Below, piece after piece: positions 27,233 through 36,109 of a stretch of DNA of 64,000 nucleotides. Position 1 is the stretch's first letter, and every line of letters begins with the position of its first letter. The DNA is taken from contig JADJPF010000003.1 in NCBI GenBank assembly GCA_016713405.1, positions 372,001 through 436,000 of the forward strand. The letters run 5' to 3'. The translations under genes were made by a program, and so were the position numbers. A model generated the notes under the pieces. That model ran no database searches. It had not been told where the DNA came from and saw nothing but the letters and a program-made list of their open reading frames with translations. This DNA comes from Blastocatellia bacterium. Its GTDB lineage: Bacteria; Acidobacteriota; Blastocatellia; Chloracidobacteriales; JADJPF01.

Positions 27233-30166
27233 CTAGAAACTTAGGCGAAAAGCAAATTGAAATGCACGAGGGCCACCTGTACCAAAAATTCCTCCAGCAT
27301 TTGCTATGTTTCTACCAAAAGTTGATGCTTGTAAAAATCTAGGATCTCTTGGAGCAAAACTATCTCGCGCCAAAACGTTTTGGATACCAGAGAAATTATT
27401 TATTCCACTTCCTCTTATGTTGGTGACATTAAACACATTGAATACTTCAACTATACCTTGTAAAGAAAAATTATCTTTTAGTTTGAATTCTTTATTTATT
27501 CTTAAGTCAACCGAAGCTAAACCATCTCCTAGTTTTAGGTCATCTGCAACAAATGGTAAAGGGTCTCCATTTACACCTCCACCCATATTGATTTGTCTAA
27601 TAAAGGCATTAAGTTCTGCTCCTGTCTTAAATTGTCTTGCTCCTGCATTAACTTGCGCTATTGGGAGGCGTGAGCCATCATCAAGACGAATATTAATAGG
27701 CACTTCTGATTCAAGAGTAAGTATTGAGGATATATTTATTCCAAAAGGAGCATTATATATCCCAGCAAAAGAAAAACGATGCCTTATATCATTTGGTGGA
27801 GGGCCTTTATCAACCTTTACATTAGCGACTATCTGTTCCAATCAGTTGAAAATCCTGAGACATAGTTAATGATTTTGCAAATGTGTAAGAGGCAAGAAAG
27901 TTAAAAAACTTTCCTCTTCTTCGTTCTACTTTAACAAGCAAACTGTCATACCAATTCTTTAGGGAAGATACGTTGATAAAGATAGAAGTGTCTTCTGTTA
28001 GAAGTTTAGATTGAATAAATTTTACTCCATAAGTGTGTAGTGCATCTGCTGAAATAACTATGTTGTAAGGTAGTTCGCGGTCAATTCCAAAACTAAATTG
28101 TTGAACATAGGGTGTAGCTAGATTAGGGTCAAAAACTAGAAAATCATTAAAAGCTTCAAAAAATTCTCCTGAAAAAGTATTTGAATTTAAGGTAGGTGAG
28201 CCAGGGACAAAATTTTTACTGTTTCTATCCAATACTGAACCACCTCTTACTTCAGCAAATGAAAGGCCAGATGTAGATGTTTTTGAACCAGTGGCAAGTG
28301 AGAGCAAAGTACGAGTATAAAAAACTCCATAACCGCCTCGTATAGAGGTTTTATTATCTTTAAAAGGCGACCAGTTAAACCCAATTCGTGGAGCAAAATT
28401 GTTGCCATCTATTTTAGGACGTTTTGTTATAAGAGGTGTGACTATATTAAAGTTATCTCTAGCTGTAACATTAGTATCTAGTTCATATCGTACTCCAAGA
28501 TTAAGTGTAAGATTTGGTGTCACCTTCCAATTATCTTGAAAGAATAAGCCTAAGTATTTGTTATTGCTACTATTTGTTCTAGCAGAGGAGGGACTAGTAA
28601 TTCTAATAGTAAAAACTAAGGGAATATCTGTATCATCAATCTTACCATCCCCATTACGATCACGAGATGCAAAATCTTCTCTAAGAGTTACAGATCCACC
28701 AGAAAAAGAGCCGTCAAAGCCTCTTGTATTAACAAAATGAAGTTCGCCACCAAATTTAATTGTGTGAGAGCCTGCTACTAAACTTAAAACATCTCTAAGT
28801 TGAAATCGATTTTGGCGATCATTTATTGGAGTATCTTGTGTTGGAGTACCATCAGCAACAGAAGGGAATAAAACGCGAAAAGGTCTTTCAGATGTATTAG
28901 ATATCCTATCGGTGTAATAAGTCTCATTTGCAGTAAAATCATTTAATAACCTGGGGAAAAAGTATGAACCCAGTTATAAACAAAGGATTGAGAGCGATTA
29001 AAGACTTTTAAACGGAAGTCTGGTGTAGATATAGGTCTAATAGGACTTCCTACATCCATATTATCTTCTCGTTGTATGCCATAACGGAAAAACATTTGAT
29101 CTTTGTTACCAAGGGCTAAATCAACTCTTGAAGTTAACAAAAAGTCTGTTAATGGTGATGGTGCATAGATAGTGTTTATAACTCTATTAATAGGATCTCT
29201 TTGCCCAACTATTGATATTCCATCTTGATTACGATATTCAAGAGCATTAAAGAAATGAAGCCGATCGCTTTTAATCGGGCCACCAAGAGTAAAAGCATAT
29301 TGTTGGCGATCAAATGGTGGATTACCTAAAGCTGCAACAGCATTTCTATCAAGTGTTGGTGGTAGTCCAGATATTTCATCACTGCGAAAGAAAAATGCTC
29401 CTGAGCCATGAAATTGATTAGAACCTTTTTTGGTGACAATATTGATAATTGAAGAATTTGATCTACCACTTTCAGCACTGTATTGAGCAAGCTGTATTTG
29501 AAATTCTCGTATACTATCTAGCGGGAAATTTTGTAAAAGACCTCCTACTATATCTTCATTGTTATCTGCTCCATCGACAAAAATCCCGTTACCACGTGCT
29601 GATTGACCAGAGGAAGATACTTGGGAAAGAAAAGCTTTAACAGGACTAAATACAGGTGCAGCAGTATTGCCTGGTAATAAAAGACCTAGCTCTAAGAAAT
29701 TGCGTCCATTTAATGGCAAGTTTTCTACTGATTTTTCAGAGATAACTCCTGCTATTTGTGGATTAAAAGTATTTACTATAGATGTATCTCCTGAAAGGAC
29801 TTCTATTACATCTTCTGTTTTAGCAGTTTTAAGAGTGCTTTTTAGTAGTATTGTTTCGCCTATGTTTATGGAAATATTTTCTAATTTTAGTTTGTTAAAT
29901 CCATCAGCTTCAATTTGTATTAAAAAGTCTCCTGGCTGTAAGTTTTGTATAGAAAAAAATCCGTTTTCTGCACTTACCGTTTGACGAGTTTGATTAGTTG
30001 ATTTACTTATAACTGATATAGTCGCTCCTCCAACTACAGCTTGTGTTTCATCGTAAATTGTTCCTGTAATACCAGATGTTCCTACCTGTGCAAAAACTTC
30101 TGTTTGTGCTGCTAACACAAAAGCAAAAGTAACTGCTAATATTGTCCCAATTTTTTCTACAAACAT
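27233..30166 (-). pseudogene. Oar-like TonB-dependent receptor, two frameshifts
   Basis: Start ATG 30166 (MFVEKIGTILAV) follows AAGGAGAGGC; a longer frame to 30229 lacks a site. After the signal peptide (ending VFAQ) comes a carboxypeptidase-regulatory-like domain (SGITGTIYDETQAVVGGATISV), a plug (NLPLNGRNFLELGLLLPG, FVDGADNNED) and a long barrel ending FQFAFRLSF. The frame breaks near 28951-28956 (TTTTTCCCC; one more C restores HTFSPRLLNDF) and again between 27824 and 27841. All segments between are clean, including a stretch from 28524 to 28950 with no start codon of its own. The intact protein would have about 978 residues. It sits between the precursor genes and the S9 peptidase. Confidence 0.85.
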
Positions 30167-30472
30167 GCCTCTCCTTAAAATTAAAAGCCATAGAACCGCT
30201 TTTTGAGGTGTTTTTATAGCACCTAGCAATACTAAGCTTACATAGGTAGAAATGATGTGTTTTTTACAAACAAGTCATTTTCTATACTGTTGTTTTATTA
30301 AGGTTGAAAAAGAAAAATTAACTTTTATTAGACGAAAGAGAAGAGAAAGAAAAATTTTAATAAAAATCTCTCTCTCTTCTCTGTAACTTATACTAGAATA
30401 AACATATGTTTTATAAACTTAATAAGTTTATGAAGGCTTTAAGATTTAGACTTATGAGCCTAATCTTATTGA
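30167..30472. other. Spacer between the precursor genes and the TonB receptor
   Basis: No gene is supported in these 306 bases. They hold the purine/pyrimidine hairpin at 30337-30382, a second small hairpin at 30413-30431 (ATAAACTT/AAGTTTAT, loop AAT) and AT-rich DNA leading to the ribosome site of the receptor. A receptor promoter may lie here, but I cannot point to one. Confidence 0.5.
30337..30382 (-). terminator. Hairpin after the precursor peptide genes
   Basis: An AGAGAAGAGAAAGA arm and a TCTCTCTCTCTTCTCT arm pair with few mismatches. On the minus strand the stem is followed by T-rich sequence (reverse of AAAGAAAAATTAAC). It lies about 90 bases after the third precursor and would let the short peptide mRNAs be more abundant than the receptor/synthetase message. 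Confidence 0.55.
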
Positions 30473-30691
30473 CTAGCAGCAAAAACTTTTACGGCTACGA
30501 CTAAAATTATCAGCTTTAGGATCGTTACTATTTTTGTCTCCGTCGTCCTTAGAATCATCCCTATCGCCAATATCAGCATTATCATCAACATCACCACTAT
30601 TCATTTGTTGAGCAATGAGTTCTTCCATTTGAGCAATATTGAAATCTAAATCACAGTTAGCAATAGAAACTACTAAATTTCTGTTTTGCAT
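30473..30691 (-). CDS. Lanthipeptide precursor 3 (core ends FSRSRKSFCC)
   Basis: The 72-residue peptide starts at ATG 30691 after GAGAGGAAAATTC. It has a leader (CDLDFNIAQMEELIAQQ) and a highly acidic Asp/Gly/Asn spacer (GDVDDNADIGDRDDSKDD). The C-terminus, DNFSRSRKSFCC, is shared with the two genes upstream. It differs from them by an extra Cys and three more residues in the leader (IANC) and a third Ser in the core (KSF). The leader resembles class II lanthipeptide leaders (Phe-Asn-Ile/Leu-x-Glu followed by an amphipathic helix), but no GG cleavage site is present. Ser residues would be dehydrated and the two terminal Cys would form rings. Confidence 0.85.
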   Translation of the reverse strand: MQNRNLVVSIANCDLDFNIAQMEELIAQQMNSGDVDDNADIGDRDDSKDDGDKNSNDPKADNFSRSRKSFCC

Positions 30692-30777
30692 GAATTTTCC
30701 TCTCTATGTTTACTCTGTACACCTATTCTATTTTCAACAAATCGTAAGTTTATACTCTAAAAGCTGTATTTTATTGG

Positions 30778-30978
30778 CTAACAGCAGAAAATTTTACGGC
30801 TTTTGCTAAAATTACCAGCTTTAGAGGGATCTTCATCTCCCTTATCGCTATCATCCTTGCCATCTCCAAGGTCTCCAGAGTCTCCAATATCTCCAGCACC
30901 AGTATCTATTTGAGGCGCAATAACTTGCTCTACTTCTTCAATATTGAAATCTAAATCATCTAAATTTTTACCTTGCAT
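30778..30978 (-). CDS. Lanthipeptide precursor 2 (core ends FSKSRKIFCC)
   Basis: The 66-residue peptide starts at ATG 30978 after GAGGAAAATTC. Its leader (LDDLDFNIEEVEQVIAPQ) is the same as in precursor 1, followed by an acidic spacer rich in GDxGD (DIGDSGDLGDGKDDSDKGDED) and the C-terminus GNFSKSRKIFCC. The only Cys are the last two residues. The gap to precursor 1 is 89 bases and to precursor 3 is 86 bases. The flanking DNA (AAGTTTAT...TAAAAGCT) is also repeated, so the genes arose by tandem duplication. Confidence 0.88.
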   Translation of the reverse strand: MQGKNLDDLDFNIEEVEQVIAPQIDTGAGDIGDSGDLGDGKDDSDKGDEDPSKAGNFSKSRKIFCC

Positions 30979-31067
30979 GAATTTTCCTCTTTATATTTGG
31001 TTTAGTTAACTTAATATCGTTATTTCAAAAATTTATAAGTTTATGCTAAAAGCTAAACTCTATGTGA

Positions 31068-31292
31068 CTAACAGCAGAAAGCTCTGCGGCTTTTGCTAAA
31101 AGCACCAGCAGCATTAGTTGGCTCTTCGGGGTTGTCAATCTTAGTATCACTATCATCAAGTTTAGTATCACCAGAATCACCACCATCAATAGGATCTTCA
31201 AGACTTGGATCGCCAGTATCAATTTGAGGAGCAATAACTTGTTCAACTTCTTCAATGTTGAAATCTAAATCATCTGAATTTTTATTTTGCAT
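31068..31292 (-). CDS. Lanthipeptide precursor 1 (core ends FSKSRRAFCC)
   Basis: The 74-residue peptide starts at ATG 31292 after GAGAGGAAAATTT. Leader: DDLDFNIEEVEQVIAPQ. The spacer is acidic with more Pro and Thr (DPSLEDPIDGGDSGDTK, then DSDTKIDNPEEPTNAAG), so it differs most from the others, while the C-terminal AFSKSRRAFCC is kept. Conserved leader and tail with a drifting middle is the usual sign of a modified peptide family. It is the first gene behind the intergenic region shared with the divergent M50/HlyD gene. Confidence 0.88.
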   Translation of the reverse strand: MQNKNSDDLDFNIEEVEQVIAPQIDTGDPSLEDPIDGGDSGDTKLDDSDTKIDNPEEPTNAAGAFSKSRRAFCC

Positions 31293-31738
31293 AAATTTTC
31301 CTCTCTATATTTGGTTTTGCTGGCCCCAATAGGCCAATCCCTAAAACAATAGTTTTAATATTGCTTTTTGTTAAAAAATAAATTTTGGGGTATTTTTTGA
31401 AAATGTGCTGCACTGAAACCACAGAAACCACAAGTTAATTTGTGAGGTTAACAAAAACAAAACTTATTTGGGTGTTAAGTAAAATATAATTGTTATGGAT
31501 TACAAAGGTAAACTTGGGTTGTAATTTGTGCTGTGTATATATACAGGCACTAAAATTAAATGTCAACTGTAAAAAGTAGGTTTTAGTAGGGCGTAATTAC
31601 TAAAAGGTTAAAAGTACGTTGATTCTGCAAAAATTAATGTTTAGTATATAAAAACAAGAAACCACATTTATAAAAACTTCTTAACACCATAAAACAACAA
31701 ATTTATTATTTGTTAGATATTGCGTAAACATATTAAAA
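31293..31738. promoter_or_regulatory. Divergent promoter region of the lanthipeptide locus
   Basis: These 446 bases lie between precursor 1 (minus) and the M50/HlyD gene (plus) and hold no gene. The 9-mer GAAACCACA occurs three times: as a direct tandem pair at 31415-31423 and 31424-31432, and once at 31658-31666. Repeated 9-mers in a shared regulatory region are candidate operator sites. The proposed regulator is unknown and no regulator gene is adjacent. Confidence 0.4.
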
Positions 31739-34700
31739 ATGAATGAATTATCTAATTATAAAAAAACTGGATCCCTAACACCTGTAGTAACAGATGACTA
31801 TAAATTTACAGAAACTTTTTATGGTCAACTTGTTACTAACCTTGATGAAGTGTTTGAGGAAATATTTTTCGCACCTCTTGAACAACCCTTTGAAAAAAAC
31901 TCTTCTATACCAGATCAAGTTACATATGATGAAGCGACTCTAAGGATATTGTTTGGTGAAATAGCATCTATTTATGTAGAACCAGCAAAAGTTTTTATAA
32001 GTAACTTAAAAGCCAAAAAAGCTTCTCTTTTTGAAAGTCAAATAGTCTGTTATGCACTAGAGGATGTTTCAAAAGCTGCAAGGCAATTAGAGCTTTTGAC
32101 TATTTCTGAGAAAATAGATTTACTTATTAAGGAAATTCAACAATGGTCTGATTCAACAAACATTAATTATACCAATGCTAAAGAAGCTACTATTTTGTTT
32201 ATTTATGATGAATTAGTAGAAATTCTACCGCAGACTTTTACTATTGAAGGGTTTCAAGCTTCAAATAAAGCAAATAAAGCAAGGGCTAGAGCAACAACTA
32301 AACTAACTGCTAATTTGTTTCCTATACCTTCAACGGTTAATTTATCTATTGATTTAGAAGTATCAGACAGTGATACAACTTATTATTATTATCCTCCAAG
32401 GTTACACAAGTATGTTGACATTGTAGAGCAAATGGAAAAAGGCCAAGTTGTATTTTGGTTTAAAGATACACGTTCTAATAGGTATTTTAAGGCAGGAAAA
32501 CGGGAAAGAGAGATTATTTTATTAATTGATGGTAAACATACCATTACACAAATGTGTGAAGTTATTCGCCAACAAATGGGCTTAAATGTCAAGCCTGCAC
32601 AACTTACAAAGATTATGGCTAAGTTGGATTCTATTGGGTTGATAGATAGCTTTGATGATACAAAGTCAGAAGATAATTATAAAAAAGCTTATAAAGATTC
32701 TACTAACTTGATGGATACAAAAAAGTTCCAGCTTACAAACCCAGATCGATTTTTTACTAAATTAGATAGCTTTTTACCTTGGATATTTACTAAAACCTTT
32801 GTGATTTCATCCTTGATAGTAATGGGATTAGTTATGCTTGTGGTCTTAAACCAGCGTAATGAATTTTATAGTCAAGGTTATATGGTAGTTAGAGAGTATG
32901 GTTTTATTTTTAACTATATTTGTTTTCTTATAACGGTTTCTTTACATGAAATTGGTCATGGAATGACTTGTAAGCATTATGGAGGGCGTGTTAACGATGT
33001 TGGGGTAATAATTTTTGGGCTTGTGCTTCCAGGGGCATATTGTAATATAAGCGATATATATTTATTTAAGAATAAATGGCACAGACTTTATACCTTATTG
33101 GCAGGGCTTTATACACAGTTTCTTATAGCTACTATAGCAGCTATTGGGGCTTTAATATTTTCTAGTAACACAATTATTTCAGACTTATGTTATATAGGAT
33201 TTTTTAGTGCTACAGCTTCGACTGTAATAAATCTTATCCCATTAATAAAATTAGATGGTTATTATATTTTAACTAACTTATTAGATGAGTATAATTTACA
33301 GGCACAAGCAGCTAATTATATATCTAATTTATCTAACTGGTGGTTTTATGGCGAGCAAATGCCAAAGCAATCGTTATCTAAAGGTCAAAAAATACTTTAT
33401 TTAATCTATGGCAGTTTATCTTTATTATTTATTAAGGTTCTTCCAATATTTTTTATTTTCTTTCTTGTTAATAGCCTTTTAGCAGGGAAAATAAACTTTT
33501 TTGCACTTATTTTTGCTCCATTGTTAATAATTAGGTTTTATAAAACTTTGCTAGGCTATATTATTTCCTTTCCAAAAGCTTGTTATTTAATAGTTAGAAT
33601 ATTATTGCATAGAAAAACACAATATCCGCTTCGCTTGCGTGCTTTAACTGTAGTTACAAGTATATTTATTGTTTTTGGGATGTTAATAGCAAAATGGCCC
33701 GAGAAAATAATTACAGAGTGTAGGTTTTCTTTCTTACCAGATAAAAGTATACCTGTGACTTGTTCTTATTCAGGGGTGATAACTAATGTATTAGTTAAAG
33801 ACCAAGAAATAGTAACAAAAGGACAAACCATTGCTACTATAATAAATTATAATAGCGATATAGAAATATCCAAATTAAACTCTAAATCGTTAAAATTACA
33901 ATATGATAGAGATATTATAAAAGAAAAAATAAATCAACAAAAAAGGCTATTAGAACAAACGCTTGCTTATTTGCAAAACTACCAGGGTCAAGTAGAAGAA
34001 TTTGTTACAGAAGAACAAATGTTTGGTCAAAGACAAACGGAAAAAGGAGATGGGAAAATAAATGAACTCTACACTAACTTAGAAAGTCTAAAAGTAAAAA
34101 TAAGCCATCTCAAGACTATAGTTGAAAAACAAGAACTACTTTTAGCTAACAATTTAATCTCAGAAATAGAAGTCCAAAAAGCAAAACTTAATTACCAACT
34201 TGCCTTAAAAAAACAACAAGAAACTGAGGCTACATTAGCTTTAGCCATTGCCACTCATCAACGTTCTACAAAGCAAATCGCCACTAAAAGAAATGTAACA
34301 GAGAGTCAGTTAACTGCGGCAAAGGCAAAATTAGACAAATTAAGCGCGGAACTTAAACAGCTAGATGAAAGTATTGAAGATACAAATACACAATATCAGT
34401 TATTACTTAAGCAAAAACAAGAGTTTCAAATTAAATCTCCTTCAGATGGGATTGTTGTAGAAGAAAATCTAACACAATATTTAGGAAAACCTAGCTACCA
34501 AGGTTTTTTGCTATGCAAAATAGTAGATAATTCCCAATTGAGGATAGAAATAGAGATACCAGAATGGCAAATTGCTAAAATAAGCTCTAATAAATTTGTT
34601 CGTATTAAGATAAAAGGGTTAGAGGGAGAAGAGTTTTTAGCTAAGATAGAAAAACTTAGTAATGAAGCTATTATTAAACAAGGTAAACAACAAGTTTATT

Positions 34701-34852
34701 TGGCATATGCGAGTTTAGAGGATAAAGCAAATTTACTAAAACCTGGACTTTCAGCCATTGCCTATATTGAAATTACTCAAACTAGAGGATTTGATATTAT
34801 CTTAAACAAATTTAAAGAGTTAACTGATTATCCTAGTTGGTGGCCTAGTTAA
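31739..34852 (+). CDS. PqqD-like / M50 metalloprotease / HlyD-type fusion protein
   Basis: The 1037-residue protein has four parts. Residues 1-200 are unrecognised and helical. About 230-310 resembles PqqD-type peptide-binding domains (RYFKAGKREREIILLIDGKHTITQMCEVI). About 345-640 is a multi-helix membrane part with the M50 zinc motif HEIGHGMTCKHYGG near 403 and LIKLDGYYIL near 500. From about 670 there is a HlyD adaptor with split lipoyl halves (SGVITNVLVKDQEIVTKGQTI and SPSDGIVVEENLTQYLG) around a long coiled coil. Such proteins occur in ribosomal-peptide loci and probably handle peptide export; cleavage of a leader by the M50 site is possible. It is divergent from the precursors. Confidence 0.85.
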   Translation: MNELSNYKKTGSLTPVVTDDYKFTETFYGQLVTNLDEVFEEIFFAPLEQPFEKNSSIPDQVTYDEATLRILFGEIASIYVEPAKVFISNLKAKKASLFESQIVCYALEDVSKAARQLELLTISEKIDLLIKEIQQWSDSTNINYTNAKEATILFIYDELVEILPQTFTIEGFQASNKANKARARATTKLTANLFPIPSTVNLSIDLEVSDSDTTYYYYPPRLHKYVDIVEQMEKGQVVFWFKDTRSNRYFKAGKREREIILLIDGKHTITQMCEVIRQQMGLNVKPAQLTKIMAKLDSIGLIDSFDDTKSEDNYKKAYKDSTNLMDTKKFQLTNPDRFFTKLDSFLPWIFTKTFVISSLIVMGLVMLVVLNQRNEFYSQGYMVVREYGFIFNYICFLITVSLHEIGHGMTCKHYGGRVNDVGVIIFGLVLPGAYCNISDIYLFKNKWHRLYTLLAGLYTQFLIATIAAIGALIFSSNTIISDLCYIGFFSATASTVINLIPLIKLDGYYILTNLLDEYNLQAQAANYISNLSNWWFYGEQMPKQSLSKGQKILYLIYGSLSLLFIKVLPIFFIFFLVNSLLAGKINFFALIFAPLLIIRFYKTLLGYIISFPKACYLIVRILLHRKTQYPLRLRALTVVTSIFIVFGMLIAKWPEKIITECRFSFLPDKSIPVTCSYSGVITNVLVKDQEIVTKGQTIATIINYNSDIEISKLNSKSLKLQYDRDIIKEKINQQKRLLEQTLAYLQNYQGQVEEFVTEEQMFGQRQTEKGDGKINELYTNLESLKVKISHLKTIVEKQELLLANNLISEIEVQKAKLNYQLALKKQQETEATLALAIATHQRSTKQIATKRNVTESQLTAAKAKLDKLSAELKQLDESIEDTNTQYQLLLKQKQEFQIKSPSDGIVVEENLTQYLGKPSYQGFLLCKIVDNSQLRIEIEIPEWQIAKISSNKFVRIKIKGLEGEEFLAKIEKLSNEAIIKQGKQQVYLAYASLEDKANLLKPGLSAIAYIEITQTRGFDIILNKFKELTDYPSWWPS

Positions 34853-34883
34853 CACAACATAATTTAAGTTACAATGTATTAAC

Positions 34884-36101
34884 TTATTGTAAAGAGCCAA
34901 ATTTCTTTATTTCCGGCCAAATTAGTATTGTAGCGATTACAACTAAAACTGTACCAATTCCGCCGCCAACAACAGAAATTACAGGGCCAAAGATTGCAGC
35001 TGTTACACCTGACTCAAACCCTCCAATTTCATTGGATGAAGTAATAAAAATACTATTTACAGCAGAAACTCGCCCGCGCATTTCATCAGGTGTTAGCACT
35101 TGTACTAGCGTTTGACGCACTACGACGCTGATCATATCAACGGCTCCAGCTAGAAAAAGCATACTAAAAGAAAGCAGAAATGATTGAGAAAGCCCAAAAA
35201 CTATTGTTACCAGCCCAAAAATTGCTACTGACCAAAGCATAGCTTTACCAGCTTTTCTCATTGGTGGTAAATACGCTAAAGCAAAAGCCATAATAACTGC
35301 ACCAATTGACCCAGCAGCACGAAGCCAACCTAGTCCACTAGGCCCAACTTGCAAGATATCTTTAGCAAATATTGGTAAAAGTGTTGTTGCTCCACCAAGC
35401 AACACAGCAAATAGATCAAGTGTGATAGTTGCCAGAATTATTTTAGTTTTCCAAACAAAGTCAAATCCTGCAATTAAAGAAGTTAGCGTCATTGGCTCTT
35501 TAGCATGAATAGTTTGCTTGCTAGTAATAAAAGCTACAAAAATAAATCTTGCAACACCAAAAATTGCATCAATTATATAAACTGGTAAGGCACTCTCATA
35601 ATTTGCAATAATAAGTCCACCTAGAGCAGGGCCACTAATAGCACCGATTTGAAAAAATGTACTACTCCAAGTGGCAGCATTGCCAAAAATGCCTATTGGG
35701 ACAAGTTGAGTAACCATTGCAGAACGAGCAGGCCACATAAAAGCCTTGGCTACTCCACCCAAAAGTAAGATCGGATAAACTAAAAAAATAGGTGCATGAT
35801 AATAAGAAATAAGTGCTAGTCCAATAGAGCAAAAAGTAGTAAATACTTGTGTAATCAAGACTATACGCCGACGGTCATATTGGTCAGCTAATTGACCAGC
35901 AGGCAAAGCTAGTAAAATTACTGGTAAAGCTTGCAAGAGTCCGACCCAGCCAAGCGAAAGAGCCGAGTTAGTACGTTCGTAAAGTTCCCATCCTACGGCG
36001 ACGCTTTGCATTTGAGAGCCAATAACGGCTAACACCGCGCCTATAGAATATAACTGGAAATCTTTGATTCTTAATGCTGCAATAGGATCGTGTTTAGACA
36101 T
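34884..36101 (-). CDS. MFS transporter (enterobactin-exporter-like family)
   Basis: The 405-residue protein has about twelve hydrophobic helices and MFS signatures such as LPAGQLADQYDRRRIV between helices 2 and 3 and RGRVSAVNSIFITSSNEIGGFESG near the C-terminal repeat, typical of the MFS_3 efflux group. Substrate not deducible. It starts 8 bases after the LarA-like gene and is in one operon with it. Confidence 0.85.
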   Translation of the reverse strand: MSKHDPIAALRIKDFQLYSIGAVLAVIGSQMQSVAVGWELYERTNSALSLGWVGLLQALPVILLALPAGQLADQYDRRRIVLITQVFTTFCSIGLALISYYHAPIFLVYPILLLGGVAKAFMWPARSAMVTQLVPIGIFGNAATWSSTFFQIGAISGPALGGLIIANYESALPVYIIDAIFGVARFIFVAFITSKQTIHAKEPMTLTSLIAGFDFVWKTKIILATITLDLFAVLLGGATTLLPIFAKDILQVGPSGLGWLRAAGSIGAVIMAFALAYLPPMRKAGKAMLWSVAIFGLVTIVFGLSQSFLLSFSMLFLAGAVDMISVVVRQTLVQVLTPDEMRGRVSAVNSIFITSSNEIGGFESGVTAAIFGPVISVVGGGIGTVLVVIATILIWPEIKKFGSLQ

Positions 36102-36109
36102 TAGGTTAT

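Noticed and set aside
31046..31255. Leu/Ile-rich 69-codon frame on the minus strand
   Set aside because: It is the shifted reading of precursor 1, and the precursor frame has the conserved leader and tail.
31293..31738. Additional degenerate precursor gene
   Set aside because: No frame with the leader or the FCC tail was found in the region.
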